From: Culex pipiens pallens
Lineage: Eukaryota > Arthropoda > Insecta > Diptera > Culicidae
Length of the DNA stretch: 64,000 bases
NCBI RefSeq assembly: GCF_016801865.2
Contig: NC_068938.1
Location: forward strand, 221,976,663 to 222,040,662
Reading direction: 5' to 3'
The position numbers were made by a program, and so were the translations under genes. Shown here in pieces: positions 46,427-59,060 of this stretch (its first letter is position 1; the number at the start of each line of letters is the position of its first letter). The notes beneath the pieces were generated by a model. The model saw only the letters and a list, made by a program, of their open reading frames with translations, ran no database searches and was not told the origin of the DNA.

Positions 46427-47163
46427 GTACCGTAAAACGGGGTGACTTTGATAGCCGGGGTGACTTTGATAGGTTTGTGATTTTTCCGCAAAATGAAGAA
46501 TACAATTAAAATACGTACAGAATTGTTTAGAATCATTCTGACCGTGGTAGAAAAGTGTTCAAAGAACCTCAAAAAGAACTTTTCATGAAATTTTGAAAAG
46601 TTTAAAAAGTTAGTAAACTAAAGTTAAGAAAATGGTGATGAAACTCATTATTTTAAACTTCTCAAAGTGTCATGATTTTCTCAATGAACATGATATTGAA
46701 TCGGAAAACGGAATGCATTTTCGGATTTTTTGGACAATTTTCCACTAGGAGAAGGTAAAATAAGTTTGTAAATAATAAAAAATATGTGTGTTTGAAACAC
46801 AATTTAAAAAAAAACTTCAAATTTATAGGCAATTTCAGTTGAACAAATTTCATGTAAAATGGGAAAACTTGCGATTAGTGCTTCGAATTCAGTATAAAAT
46901 GCAATATAAATCGATAATTTTATAAACAAAACTAGTTTTTGCAAATTTCAGGAAAAATTCCGACTTTTTAACAATTTTACCTAAAATTTATATTTATTTT
47001 GTTAAAAAGCTTATAAACTTTGTTAACTAAATATAAACATTGATTTTTTTTCTTAAAAACAATATCAGCAACTTCAGTAATGGTACATTCAACGTACAAA
47101 TAAAGTTTAAACATCCTAAATATGATTTTAACAAGAAAAACTCTGACTATCAAAGTCACCCCG
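46427..47163. repeat. Repeat bounded by inverted 'ggggtgactttgatag' motifs
   Basis: 'cggggtgactttgatag' occurs twice at 46,437-46,472 and in reverse complement ('ctatcaaagtcaccccgg') at about 47,147-47,164. AT-rich interior, with frames to 120 codons but no domain. Possibly a TIR element with a tandemly repeated left end; outer limits uncertain. Confidence 0.45.
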
Positions 47164-47574
47164 GAATTTAAACTAAGAATTTTTAACGTAACTATTTTTC
47201 TAATCACTATTGAAAAAACTTTTTTTCCAAAATAGTGCATGGACTTTGTGTGGCCTACCCCAGTACATGTTTTAAAAATAATAATGTTGAGTAAAACCTT
47301 ACCTGTTGGAAAATATTCCAAAAACAAATTGAAATCCATAATGCTATAACATTTCAGTTTTATTTAACCCTAATCCTGTATTTCTAGTTTTCAAACGATT
47401 GGCATTAATGCCAAGTTTCGACATATTTTAGGGAAATATGAGTATTCCTTATCAATTACTTCTGTTCGTAAAAAGTAGTGTTTGATTTATTGTTTGAAAA
47501 ACTTTTTTCATTTAGAAATTGCGGGACAAATGTAAGGAATCAGGAAGTAAATGATTCGTTTCATTCTTATAAGG

Positions 47575-47737
47575 TACTGTATACTGTAGGGACCATCCAC
47601 AAACCCCCCACCCCTATCGTAGACAATTTCCATACAAATAAAATCTTTTTTGTATGGAGCGTGGGCAATCGCCAACCCCTCCTAAAGTGTCAACGTGGTT
47701 TGTGGATTTGTGGATGGTCCCGTATACAGTATACTGT
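47575..47737. mobile_element. About 163-bp MITE, TIR 'gggaccatccacaaacc'
   Basis: 'gtatactgtagggaccatccacaaacc' at the left and its inverted match 'ggtttgtgga...tggatggtcccgtatacagtatac' at the right. The interior includes paired 'tccatacaaataaaa' / 'ttttttgtatgga' forming a second hairpin. Target duplication unclear because the flanking 'tatactgta' is itself palindromic. Confidence 0.6.
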
Positions 47738-47913
47738 ATTATTACCTCATTCTTGACCAATATACCACAATAGACCATTCACCTGAAAGTCAATCCCCTT
47801 AACCCTCTACTGCAATTTTTTTGAAAAAGGTTATTTTGAGCAACTTTTGTTCTACGAAAAACATTACTTCACTTGTTTTATGTTTTTCTTGTTTCCTTTT
47901 TTTAGTTTTTTAA

Positions 47914-48370
47914 CACTGGAACGCCCAACGCATGCCCAACTTACGCGGACGCCCAACCCTCCCAAAAAAGGTGGAACGGTAACTTCAACTCGCTGGTTCT
48001 CGGGCATTACTCAACCAATCGGGACAATTCTTGTTTCCAGTGATTTGTAAGAATGTCTAGATGATCCTAAAATTTTGCAGAACTTGATTTGAACAAATCT
48101 GTAATTTCTGCGACCGAAAATATCGTTCCACCTTTTTTAAAAACGACTGCCTCCGCGGAATTTTTGGCGATTTTAACACGCAAAAAATATTGTTTTTGAT
48201 CACAAAATATACAGATTTTATCAAATTAAGTTCTGCAAAGCTCTAGAATCATCTAGACATCCTAACAAATCACTGGAAAGAAGAATCATCTTGATTGGTT
48301 GAGTTATGCCCGAGAACCATTGAGTTGAAGTTACCGTTCCAACTTTTTTGAAGCCTTGGGCGTTGGAATG
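47914..48370. mobile_element. 457-bp fold-back MITE, TTAA target duplication (copy 2)
   Basis: Same element as 5,791-6,263: same termini, same internal paired blocks, TTAA on both sides (47,910-47,913; 48,371-48,374). It differs by substitutions and a shorter, diverged centre. Confidence 0.78.
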
Positions 48371-48374
48371 TTAA

Positions 48375-48910
48375 TTGGCATTTATCTTGTTTAGTTAATG
48401 TTTGTTTTTGATAGTATTTGGCCTATTCAAAAAAAAACTCTTAAATAATTTGTAAATAAAACCTAAAATACAACTTTTATGTGAGGAAGGCACCAACCAC
48501 CTTAAGGTGGATTAAGTAACGTTTTTAAATACAATTTTTGAAAAAAAATAGTTACAATAATCTGGAAACAATCATAAATATTTTTTTAAAGTTTAGCGTA
48601 TTTAGATAATTTGGGTTTATTCTGAAAATCAGTTTTTTTTTTAAATATTTTTATATCTGTTTTAGTACAAAGAGTGATTTTAACTTTGAGTGTAGATTTG
48701 CATCAAATGGTCACAACTTTGAACTTCGTCTTTTTGATAAATTGATATGTACGATTTACGTTTAAATGCCTCTAATTTAACAACAATGCTAGGGTTCAAA
48801 TATTTGGGAAGGGGATTTTTAAAGATCGTTTTGGAAATCTTTAAAGCAATAAGTTGTTTTTGGTGAAATACATACTGTACCATGCCATGAAATTTGTAAA
48901 AAAAACGAAG
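48375..48910. other. AT-rich intergenic stretch, nothing recognised
   Basis: Contains 'gaaggcaccaaccaccttaaggtgga' near 48,485-48,511, a short palindromic phrase. No gene. Confidence 0.35.
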
Positions 48911-50847
48911 TTGAGCAGTTCTCTACGGAATCGGTCTTTTTTCTTTAATTTTAATTTTTGTATTTTTTAATCCGGCTGAAACTTTTTTGGTGCCTTCGGT
49001 ATGCCCAAAGAAGCCATTTTGCATCATTAGTTTGTCCATATAATTTTCCATACAAATTTGGCAGCTGTTCATACAAAAATGATATGTGAAAATTCAAAAC
49101 TATGTATCTTTTGAAGGAATTTTTTGATCGAGTTGGTGTCTTCGGCAAAGTTGTAGGTATGGATATGGACTACACTGAACAAAAATGCTACACGTTAAAA
49201 AAATTTTGGTGATTTTTTATTTAACTTTTTGTCACTAAAACTTGATTTGCAAAAAAACACTATTTTTAATTTTTTTTATTTTTTGATATGTTTTAGAGGA
49301 CATAAAATGCCAAATTTTCAGAAATTTCCAGAATGGGCAAAAAATCTTTGACCGAGTTATGATTTTTTGAATCAATACTGATTTTTTCAAAAAATCGAAA
49401 TATCGGTCGCAACATTTTTTCAACTGCATTTTTCGATGTAAAATCGAATTTGCAATCAAAAAGTACTTTAGTGAAATTTTGATAAAGTGCACCGTTTTCA
49501 AGTTATAGCCATTTTTAGGTAACTTTTTTGAAAATAGTCGCAGTTTTTCATTTTTTAAAATTAGTGCCCATGTTTGCCCACCTTTGAAAAAAATATTTTT
49601 GAAAAGCTGAGAAAATTCTCTATATTTTGCTTTATTGAACTTTGTTGATGCGACCCATAGTTGCTGAGATATTGCTATGCAAAGGCTAAAAAACAGGAAA
49701 ATTGATGTTTTCTAAGTCTCACCCAAACAACCCAACATTTTCTAATGTCGATATCTCAGCAATTATAGGTCCGATTTACAATGTTAAAACATGAAACATT
49801 CGTGAAATTTTCCGATCTTTTCGAAAAAAATATTTTCAAAAATTTAAAATCAAGACTAACAATTCAAATGGGCGTAATATTGAATGTTTGGCCCGTTTAA
49901 AATGTTAGTCTTGATTTTAAATTTTTGAAAATATTTTTTCCGAAAAGATCGGAAAATTTCACGAATGTTTCATGTTTTAACATTGTAAATCAGACCTATA
50001 GTTGCTGAGATATCGACATTAGAAAATGGTGGGTTGTTTGGGTGAGACTTAGAAAACATCAATTTTCCTGTTTTTTAGCCTTTGCATAGCAATATCTCAG
50101 CAACTATGGGTCGCATCAACAAAGTTCAATAAAGCAAAATATAGAGAATTTTCTCAGCTTTTCAAAAATATTTTTTTCAAAGGTGGGCAAACATGGGCAC
50201 TAATTTTAAAAAATTAAAAACTGCGACTATTTTCAAAAAAGTTACCTAAAAATGGCTATAACTTTAAAACGGTGCACTTTATCAAAAATTCACTAAAGTA
50301 CTTTTTGATTGCCAATTCGATTTTACATTGAAAAATGAAGTTGAAAAATTTTTGCGACCGATATTTCGATTTTTTGAAAAAATCAGTATTGATTCAAAAA
50401 ATCATAACTCGGTCAAAGATTTTTTGCCCATTCTGGAAATTTCTGAAAAGTTGGCATTTTATGTCCTCTAAAACATATCAAAAAATAAAAAAAATTAAAA
50501 ATAGTGTTTTTTTGCAAATCAAGTTTTAGTGACAAAAAGTTAAATAAAAAATCACCAAAATTTTTTTTACCGTGTATCATTTTTTTTCAGTGTAGTCCAT
50601 ATCCATACCTACAACTTTGTCGAAGACACCAACTCGATCAAAAAATTCCTTCAAAAGATACAGATTTTTGAATTTTCACATATCATTTTTGTATGGACAG
50701 CTGCCAAATTTGTATGGAAAAGTATATGGACAAACTAATGATGCAAATTGGCTTCTTTGGGCATACCGAAGGCACCAAAAAAGTTTCAGCCGGATTAAAA
50801 AATACAAAAAAAATCGAATGACCGAAAACTCAGAGAATTGCTCAGTT
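48911..50847. mobile_element. 1.94-kb fold-back element, two arms of about 0.95 kb
   Basis: The left arm 48,911-49,860 is repeated in reverse complement at 49,904-50,847 around a 43-bp loop (symmetry centre about 49,880). Agreement is high throughout, broken by scattered substitutions and 1-2-bp indels. Landmarks such as 'ttggtgtcttcggcaaagttgtagg' tie it to the single-arm or degraded copies at 10,270-10,830, 38,320-39,660, 55,975-56,375 and 62,930-63,780. No protein is encoded; matching frames on the two arms are repeat by-products. Confidence 0.8.
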
Positions 50848-50869
50848 GACTTTATAGCTGTTGGCCACC

Positions 50870-51420
50870 ATTGCTAGTACCAACCACTAGTGTCTTCCTT
50901 TTTATCTACAAGGACTTCGCCGCCCTGGGCTCCTAAGTGTATGAAAGTATGGCACGGAGCGACGGCGCCGAATACCCATATTTACACAAAGAATTTTAGA
51001 GCGCCCGCCGATTGTGAGTCCAGTGCGCGGTCCGATTGATCCACACGGGCGGGACATGAAATTTGTAAAGAAACTATTAAATAGGGCCAATATGCAGCTT
51101 CAAAGGAGAGGGCTGCACGGACACTTTTTTGATACTCTGTATTTCAAATCACATAACAAATTGTCGTAAAAGAGCCGACTTATATCCGAATATACTGGAC
51201 TAACTATCCCAAAAGTCGCTGGTTCGAATTAAAGCGCTGGAATTCGGCTTCATCTCCCCGAACCATACCTTCACACTTAGGTGACCCGGGTGTGAAAGTC
51301 TGTATCAAAACACAAGATGCTAGCCATTGGTACAAGTGGTCATGACCACGAGCCACGAGGTTTGTAGGCTTCCGAAAGGCTAACATGTGCTATAAAATAC
51401 ACCCTGTACACTGAATCCGT
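50870..51420. repeat. GC-richer repeat-like segment with tRNA-like 'ggttcgaatt'
   Basis: Composition differs sharply from the fold-back beside it ('ggacttcgccgccctgggctcc', 'gagcgacggcgccgaa', 'gagcgcccgccgattgtg'). A B-box-like GGTTCGAATT occurs near 51,222. No coding frame with a domain. I believe it is a dispersed mosquito repeat but cannot define ends or class. Confidence 0.3.
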
Positions 51421-51734
51421 TCCTTGGTGCTGTTTAAAAAGTTATCTTTTCTCGCCTTTTTCAAGAATATTGCATAAAAATCGTGAGGTTTTTTTATATG
51501 TCCTGTAAACAAGCAAACCAATTTCTTATAGAAGAAACATCAAAACTCTTGCTAGAATTGCATTGCGTAAGCAAGCAAAAAGAAAACACGTGGCGCGCAA
51601 ATCACAGTAAGCAATGAGGAAATTCGCGCCGACAAGACCACCCCGGCGCTCACTGGGTTCCACCTTCAGTGATTGCTAGGAAAAGCAATCGGTAGCGCTC
51701 TCTGTGCGACAGCAAAAGTTGAGTCGCGGGTTGT

Positions 51735-51850
51735 TACAAGAGACGACTCGAGAGAGTCATGAGGGTTTTCTCTCTCGAGATAAAAAATAAACTTTCAGTC
51801 AGAGGTTGTTACGATCGCAGATTGTTACAACCCATGATTGTCGCTGAATC
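51735..51850 (+). mobile_element. Second LTR-like fragment beginning TGTTACAAG
   Basis: 'tgttacaagagacgactc' followed about 50 bp later by an AATAAA and then further 'ttgttac' words (51,806; 51,822). It shares its opening with the segment ending near 46,075. Weak evidence for an LTR. Confidence 0.25.
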
Positions 51851-51879
51851 AGCTCTTGTTCGCGCTCCATGCACCCCTG

Positions 51880-53605
51880 CGAGGGAGTCACGCTTCGGCG
51901 GTTCGGAAGCAAAGAGAATGAGAGAGATCGAGAGGTGAGCGCAGTAGGCCAAGAAGTTCCCATCCATTCATGCTGCTGGTGCTTTTCCTTCGGAAAAGCC
52001 CGTTTTGGTTGTGTGGGTGCGTGAGTGACCCCGGCAGGTGAGTGCCAAAGGTGGCGGCTTCACCCATTCGGCGCGGCCTGCTACGGCTTCAGTTTATTTT
52101 GAACCGCCGATTCTAGCGAAAGCGAAATTATCTCGCAGTGTGTGTCGAATTTCGAAACGAATTTTTCAAAAACGAAACGTGTTGCTCTCGTCGTCGTCGT
52201 CGGCTCTCTCTCTCGCTCTCGCGCGACGTTGCGAATTTTCCGGGAGCGCGTGCACAGTAGGTGAAAGGGGGAAAACTCGGGATTTGGAATTTTCTTTCGG
52301 GGCCAGAGTTTTCTCGCCACAGTCTCGGTCGGTCAGTCTCGCGGCGAACGTGTGCGAAGTTGTGCGCGGCTCTTTCTCAAGTGTGCGTTGAAGTGGTTGA
52401 GTTTTTCCGCGGGTTGCTGCAAGGAGAAAAAGGCAGCATCCTCCGTCAGTTTGATCTGTCAGCATCAGCAAAGGCAAAGAAGAGTAGGCGCTGGGAAAAT
52501 CTAGAGCAGACACGGATCTGCTCAGAGAAAATTATACTGAAAACCGAGTTGGCAGTAGTAGGCTGAGACCGCGGTGAGGTTGAGCGCGCGCAAAAAAAGA
52601 GGAAAATAATATAAAAAAGTGAGAATTAGCATTTTTCTTTCGCCTACTTGGCACTCGAGTGAGGATTTAGCTCGTGTTTTTTTTTGTTTCGTTTGTTGTT
52701 GCGATCTTTTTCTTCTTCGCCACCCTCTTGGAGGTGGAGGTGCTGGTGGTGGGGTTCTAGTGATGAGGAAAATCGGCTGGAGCTATTTGGGCGCTGATGT
52801 AATTTGGGGCTTTTTTTTGCACGCGGAAAATAATGCCATGACTTGCTGCGATTTTCCCTGCTGCTGGAAGAAGAAGCCAGAAGACAAATCTCGCACGGAA
52901 AACGTAATCAAAGCAGGCGGCAGTGAGAATTTTCACGATTCACGGAGCGCGTGCGAAAATTTCGTGAATTCTCGCAGTCTGCTGCGTGCGAGAGGAGGAA
53001 AGTCTGTGATTTGGGGAAAACGATATTGGCACACACAGCGAGTTTAGCAGAGGAAAATCAGCTTGTGTGTGATGAATTTTTGATGCTCATAAAATCAATA
53101 TTGTGAGAGTGCCATCACACACAGCGGAGAGCACAGCGCGGAATAGTGAAAATTGATTTTCATCTCGAATTGCTCGGACCGAACTGGACGCCGATGGTCA
53201 CCAGCAGCATTCCAAGAAAAGCCCCAGCATCCCAAGAAAAAGAAGAAGATCAAGAAGCAGTGCTTTCATCTCACGCGTAGTTGTGGTTGTGCGTGTGTAC
53301 GTGTGCGTGTGCAAGGATGTATTGGAACGCACCAGAAGCAGACCGGAGCATCGCATTGCAAATGCAGTCATTCCAAGACACTACCGATCCGGTCTCTGGA
53401 GAGTGAAAAGTGGCAATTCCATCTTCACATTTTCCCTCACACACTAAAACCAAAAAAAAAAAATCTTTGATGTGTCCACTCGCGCTCTCCCGTCCGATTT
53501 GCTCTCACCATCCCGAATTTCCCGAGTGTTTTCCCTACTCCCTCTGTTAAATCCTAACCTCTAACCTCTAACCGCCAAACGAATCCCAGTGCTTGCTCCG
53601 TGAGT
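51880..53605 (+). other. GC-richer block, candidate non-coding first exon and promoter
   Basis: Long CpG- and CT-rich stretch with an initiator-like TCAGTC at 52,333-52,338 and a strong donor-like GTGAGT at about 53,599. Frames of 60-142 codons are open in several registers, but none has a domain or a dominant frame. It would suit the 5' untranslated exon of a gene extending beyond 64 kb; this is only an inference. Confidence 0.3.
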
Positions 53606-55132
53606 AGCAAGCCATGAGAAACTCGGAAACTCACTCGCTCACTCATCACCAATGCTGGTCGTAGTCTACTAGGATCGACCGTGCGGGGAGGTAGTTTTGA
53701 ACCTCCACAGTCTACTTCGATGGTTTGAGGGAGGGGTAAATAAATAATTCCAAAGGACTTCGCGCGCGCGACTCCCTTCATGTTAAGGGGAAAGCGTTCA
53801 GGGATTGAAGGTATGCGGGGAGCAGGGGTTGATGGTGATGGAAATTCCTTTGGTTTTGCTCGATACAATATTTAACGCCCCGGCAGATTGTGGGATTGTC
53901 GGGGGGTGGGAAAATTCTTCCGGATTCCATGATAAGATGATGGTCGAACAGACTCCTCAGGCAGCGAACGAGCACAGAACTAGATTATATCAGAGCATCA
54001 GGGGCTGTAAACAAGTTATACATCTCGTTCGCCGCACTTGGAGCAAGTAAGAAGGGGGGCGTGTGTGTGGGAGGCGGGCTCTGAATGGGCTTCGGCTTTG
54101 ATAAGATAATTATGAGGTTGATTGTGGCTTCCGATACATACTGCTCGAGGCTCGAGGACCAGGCAAGCTGTCGGAAACCGTTACTGGAGAAACTATTTCA
54201 ATTAAGCAGTTATCTAATACAGCCTTCCAGGGACTGCTTGCTTTTGAAGTTGTCGAACCTAATGGAGCAGTTTGGCAGACTTTCAATTTCAGTAGTCATG
54301 AATAAAACATTGAACCCCCCACGTCCCGTCCCATCGGTATAGCTATTCCATGAATGTCGAAATGAGGAAAGTTTTCCAAAGTGGTTTAGAGCCCCGAAAA
54401 TGAACTCAACACAAATCGAACACATGTCACCCAGCTAATTTGTGCCACAAGTTGGAAGTCCAAGGACAAAACCGAGCACGGTATTTACATTTTCGATGAT
54501 GTACTGCACATTACTTGTCGAAACAGTTAGCAGTAATGCCTGCTGGCATCCGTCCAGCGCCAAAACACGCCAACCTAGTTGTCGATCGGGAAAATATGAT
54601 AAAATGGCAGCAGCAGTATTTCGACCACTTGTGTGTGTGGTAGGCAATATGAAGTCAGCAACATGTGCAATGGGATGCGCAAATAGCTTGTGATGCAAGT
54701 GGAAATTTGCTCGTTGGTGTTTAAATATTTGAACACATTGAATTTTGAAACGGGTTCTCAGTCATAGATTTTCAAGTTTTTTAAAAGTTCTGTTATCAAA
54801 ACATTAAAATTAAATAATTATGACTGCCTGTTTGTTTGAATATTTATACAAAAACATATTTTGATTCGAAATTTTTCACGTGCACATTAAAATCTCGATT
54901 CAGAATTCGTCAATCAAAAAACGTTTTTCTACATATATTTTATATAGCTCTCATGAAACGGTATGTCCACGCAGCCTTTCTCCCCTGTAGACTCTATGCA
55001 ATGTGATTTGCTGTCAGAATGAAGAATTTCCAAAATTTTCGGCAAACAGTAGGGAGTAGGGCTGGCGCGTGTGTTCGGATGTACTGAAAAATACTGTCAA
55101 GAAAAGTGCTTGGGGCGTAATCTAACTCTAGT
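53606..55132. other. Intergenic stretch of mixed composition
   Basis: GC-moderate to about 54,720, then AT-rich. Overlapping frames of 65-104 codons on both strands lack domains. Nothing recognised. Confidence 0.35.
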
Positions 55133-55340
55133 GTGTTAGATAAGATTAGATAAGATTAGATAAGAGTAGATAAAACGTTTTTACTAAAAATAATAATTAA
55201 TAATTGTTAGATAATAGCTGAACGGCACACAGTAATAAAATGTGTTATGTTAATTCAGTTATTATCTAACAATTATTAATTTGTTTGTTTTTTTTTTAAG
55301 TTTCTAAAAACGGATTTTCTAATCTTATCTAATCTAACAC
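55133..55340. mobile_element. 208-bp fold-back MITE with 'agataagatt' tandem in one arm
   Basis: Outer ends GTGTTAGAT / ATCTAACAC are inverted, as are the inner blocks 'taataattgttagataatagctgaa' and its near complement 'ttcagttattatctaacaattatta'. The left arm has expanded to about three tandem 'agataagatt' units (55,137-55,170). Confidence 0.55.
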
Positions 55341-57960
55341 AAGATATAAAATTTGAAAGTTTAATACTACCTCATTTATGAATTGATATGATTTCAATTT
55401 CCACTTAAAAAGTGGTATTACAAAAAAAATACACATTTTTAGATAACAAATAACACATTTTTTTCTGACATAAACGATGTACTCATTCCCAGATGTAATA
55501 TTACCATGATTCTTTTACTGTGCAACGGTATCATGATTTTTTTTAAATGTTTTTATCATTAAAAAATAGAGAGTATAAATATTGTTTTGCCTAATTTTAT
55601 TAAACTTTTTTTTGGTTTAATTGTGTCTTTTCTTCACCTTTTTTTGTATTTTTCATGTTAATCGAAAAATGAACATAAAATTAATTTCCGAAATTAGAGG
55701 AGAATTGCTCATAAGATGAAATAATAAAAAAAACCTAAAACAGGTATTAATGTTTGTATTTTTTAAAACTTCAACATTTGAGCAAGTCTCCCTTTAATCC
55801 GGAATTTGATTTCAGATGTATTTTTTTATTTGAAAAATATGTGTACGTATTTATTTGACAATTTTAATTTTTTTTCACAATAAAATTATTCTTTTAAAAT
55901 CTGTATTCCTACAATATTTTTTCAAAAGGTCCTATAATGGAGAAACCTTTAAAAAAAGCATTAGATTTTTTAATTTTCATTTTTAAAATTTTCCCCGCAA
56001 CTTTTGAGCCATATAGAATAACGGGCAAGAATGTTGCCGCCATGTTATGATTTGAGTAAAAAAATGGTTTTTTGGTAAAATTAGTCTCTGAAATTTATCT
56101 TTCCCAAAAAAAGTTTGAACCACATTTTTTAATGTTAAATCATATTTGCAATCGAAAAGTACTTTACAGAAATTTTGATAAAGTGCACCAGATAAGGGCC
56201 GGTTTTTTGTAAAACTATTTGCATGCGTGACCCTTCCCGTTTTTTCGAAAAGTTCAGAAAATTTCCAAGGGACATTTTTCATAAAAAAATAATATTTTTT
56301 GAATTCCGGGAAATTTTTTGAAGCGCTAATAAAAGCTATGTTATCAATATTTTTTGTAAAGTTTTTCAAGTTTTAAATCATAGAATTAGCTTAACACTAT
56401 TAGTTGGTGATAGTCTCCACTTCGATCTAAACAAGGATAGCAGTTTTTAGACAGCTGAAATGATTTTTTGTTCTTTGTTGTGCCTTGAGTTTTAAATGCA
56501 CCACAATTTCTAATCCAATGTGATTAAAATTAAATTTTGTTTTATATGAAACGACTATAAAAACTTTAAACCTTTCTTTTAAATTGTCTAAAAAACAAAA
56601 AAGACAACAAGTTAAATGATACCAATCCATATGAAATTTTTAATACTTTTAGACAATTTTTATATAAAAAAATATTCAAAAAAATATCGGATGTCTCATA
56701 CATTTGGCTTTGTTTGCGAGTTTGCCAAAGTCTAATACTTCCTTAAGTATTCAATTGTTCATTTATTTCCACAACCAAATCTGAAATTTCGCAACCAAAA
56801 AATGTTTTTTTTTTTCAATTTCAGGAATTCTCGGATTTGGAAAAATCCTGGGAATTCCCGTAATGGACGCACTAATTATAATATTATTATTGCCATTTTT
56901 TTCTCAAAAGTATTCAATACAAAAAATTTAAAACAACATCTGTGAGCATACGCAATTAGCAAAACGTTCGCACTGCTTCACTACAATGCTTTATGTAGAA
57001 TTTCATCTGTAATCCGTTAAAATTTCAACCATTTTAGTCAATTCAGTTGCTAGTCATAATTAATAACGTAAAAATCTCGATTTTGCCTATTAAATTATCA
57101 AAGGCATTTTTACAATATTTCATCTCCGCTATTTTGACCACCATCTTAAATTTAAAAATTCTAAATCACTTTGGAGTAGTTTATATGCCATATTTAAGTC
57201 TTAAAATAAATAAAATAAGAGAAAGAATGTGAAAACATGTGTTTTGCTACATTCGAGTACATACTATATTCGAGTATTCAATGAACCAATGTGATTTTTT
57301 CCATGGCCTTCGGTTAATCGAGTATGGACTGTTCAATGATAGGCAATTTGATAACAGGATTTGTGATAGAAATGCTTTAAATTTTCATATAATCTATTTG
57401 GAAGGTTTGAAATAATATTTAAAGAAACGAATTGCAAAATACTTGAATTTTTTACGCTATATTGTTCAAAAATTTAAATAAAAACTACATTTTCTACCTT
57501 TTTGATATAGAAGAATCACAAATCAAATCGTCAGAGCATAACTTCAACAACATGATTGGGCTGCTCAAAACTGCTGTTATGTTATTGTTGTCCCAAAAAC
57601 CAATAAACTCTGTCGAACGATCTATCCAGTAGCTTTCCATCCATCCATCCATCCGAAATTCGAACCAGATGGCTCTGCCAGAAAAAAAAAAAATTGAACG
57701 ACCAATTCCATGTCAAAACAGCTCCGATGTCGGTCCTTTCCCTCCAATTCGATCCGTATCTGCAGTGCATTTATGCAAAACGCTACGCTTTTCCATTGCT
57801 AATCTCCATAAAAATACATTCACGTGACATAATAAAAAACAAATCACTCTCACAAACCATCAACCATTCTCGATGGAGAAGGATGATAGTGTGTTTTTTT
57901 TTAGGGGGTGAGTTCATGAATATGAGATATCCTTAGTTTTTTTTATCACTTTCACTCAAT
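55341..57960. other. AT-rich intergenic stretch with repeat fragments
   Basis: 55,975-56,375 is a single diverged arm of the 'gccgaagacacc' family ('gcaatcgaaaagtactttacagaaattttgataaagtgcacc'). About 56,825-56,870 has a 'gggaattcccg...ggacgcac' fragment. A (CCAT)n microsatellite lies at 57,637-57,654. No gene. Confidence 0.45.
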
Positions 57961-59060
57961 TTCGAAACACCCTCTAAATTAGAGCGAAAAATATGTGGTG
58001 TGGCGAGGGTCATAACCGAAATTATGTTCAATTTAGTTCGCCGTGCCTCGGAGTTATGACCTGCCCGGGAGGGGGTCCCTACTTGATAATTCATACCGTG
58101 TGTTGCATAACTTGTCGGGATCTCCAGCCCCCTTGGGTCAGATTATGAACACAACGCCGGGCTAAAACTAACCGCCCCGAAATCGGTGAATGATAGTTGG
58201 TCCGAGCGACGTGTCCGGGGCCGGAGTCCTTCGGAGCCACAAATTTCTTCTTTTCCAACACCATCACCGCCACTCTCGGAAAACACACAGTCCATTAGTG
58301 TCCTAATGGCACACTGTTGCTCGTGCGTGACTTACAATTGTGTGATTCCAACCACCACCATCATCCTTGGAAAGTTTTTCCACCGGGTTCTAAAGTTAGT
58401 GTTGATTCTCTCACCCCGGGCCCAAACCCCCTCTTTTGGCCAAGTCAGTGGCGCCAGGCGAGAAAAATCGGAAGAAAAATGGCAAAAACTTTTTTTTCCA
58501 AAAACTCCCCTCCCTACGGTACCCCTCGGCCACATTAACACAAAAATAGCATTTCACATCTTTTCCGGCTGTTTCTGGCAGGTCAAAGGAGTGTGGTAGT
58601 AGGCTGTGTGAGTGCGGACAAGACTGGCAGAGTCGGTCAGTGGCCAGCAGCAGCACCAGCAACAACAGCAACGGCCAGCTACGATTTCATTTCCCAAATG
58701 CGAATTCCTGTCGTCGTCGTAGGCAACGGCATGGCACACTGCGCTTCTGCTGGTTTTCTGCGTTGGAAGTATGGGAATATCCCTGCAGCATATTCTTTTT
58801 ATTCTGTTTCTTCACCCGACTGGTCATTCCACGTTTGTTGGTCTCCGCTGGTGATGATGACGATGACGGAATGACTCGGCCTCTGCTGCTGCTGGTGTGG
58901 TGGCGAATTTTTCGAACCGCCGGACATCAACGACGCTAGTGCTGCTGGCAACGCGGTGACTGGTCGGTGGGACGATGATGCCATTTTCCGAGAAAAGAGA
59001 GAAAAGAACATGGCTAATCATGTGCGGGGGAGGCTTAGGCTGGTTGTTTGATTTTTGGAA
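57961..59060. other. GC-richer non-coding block with CAG/CAA tract
   Basis: CAG/CAA-rich run at about 58,645-58,675 and mixed GC-rich sequence. Overlapping frames of 60-137 codons on both strands without domains. Possibly regulatory or an untranslated exon. Confidence 0.3.

Noticed and set aside
49235..50529. Matching 64-88-codon frames on the two arms of the fold-back
   Set aside because: Lys/Phe/Ile-rich translations of AT-rich repeat DNA, duplicated because the arms are inverted copies.
52038..53047. Plus-strand frames of 117 and 142 codons
   Set aside because: Simple composition, no domain, competing frames equally open; GC-rich non-coding DNA gives such frames by chance.
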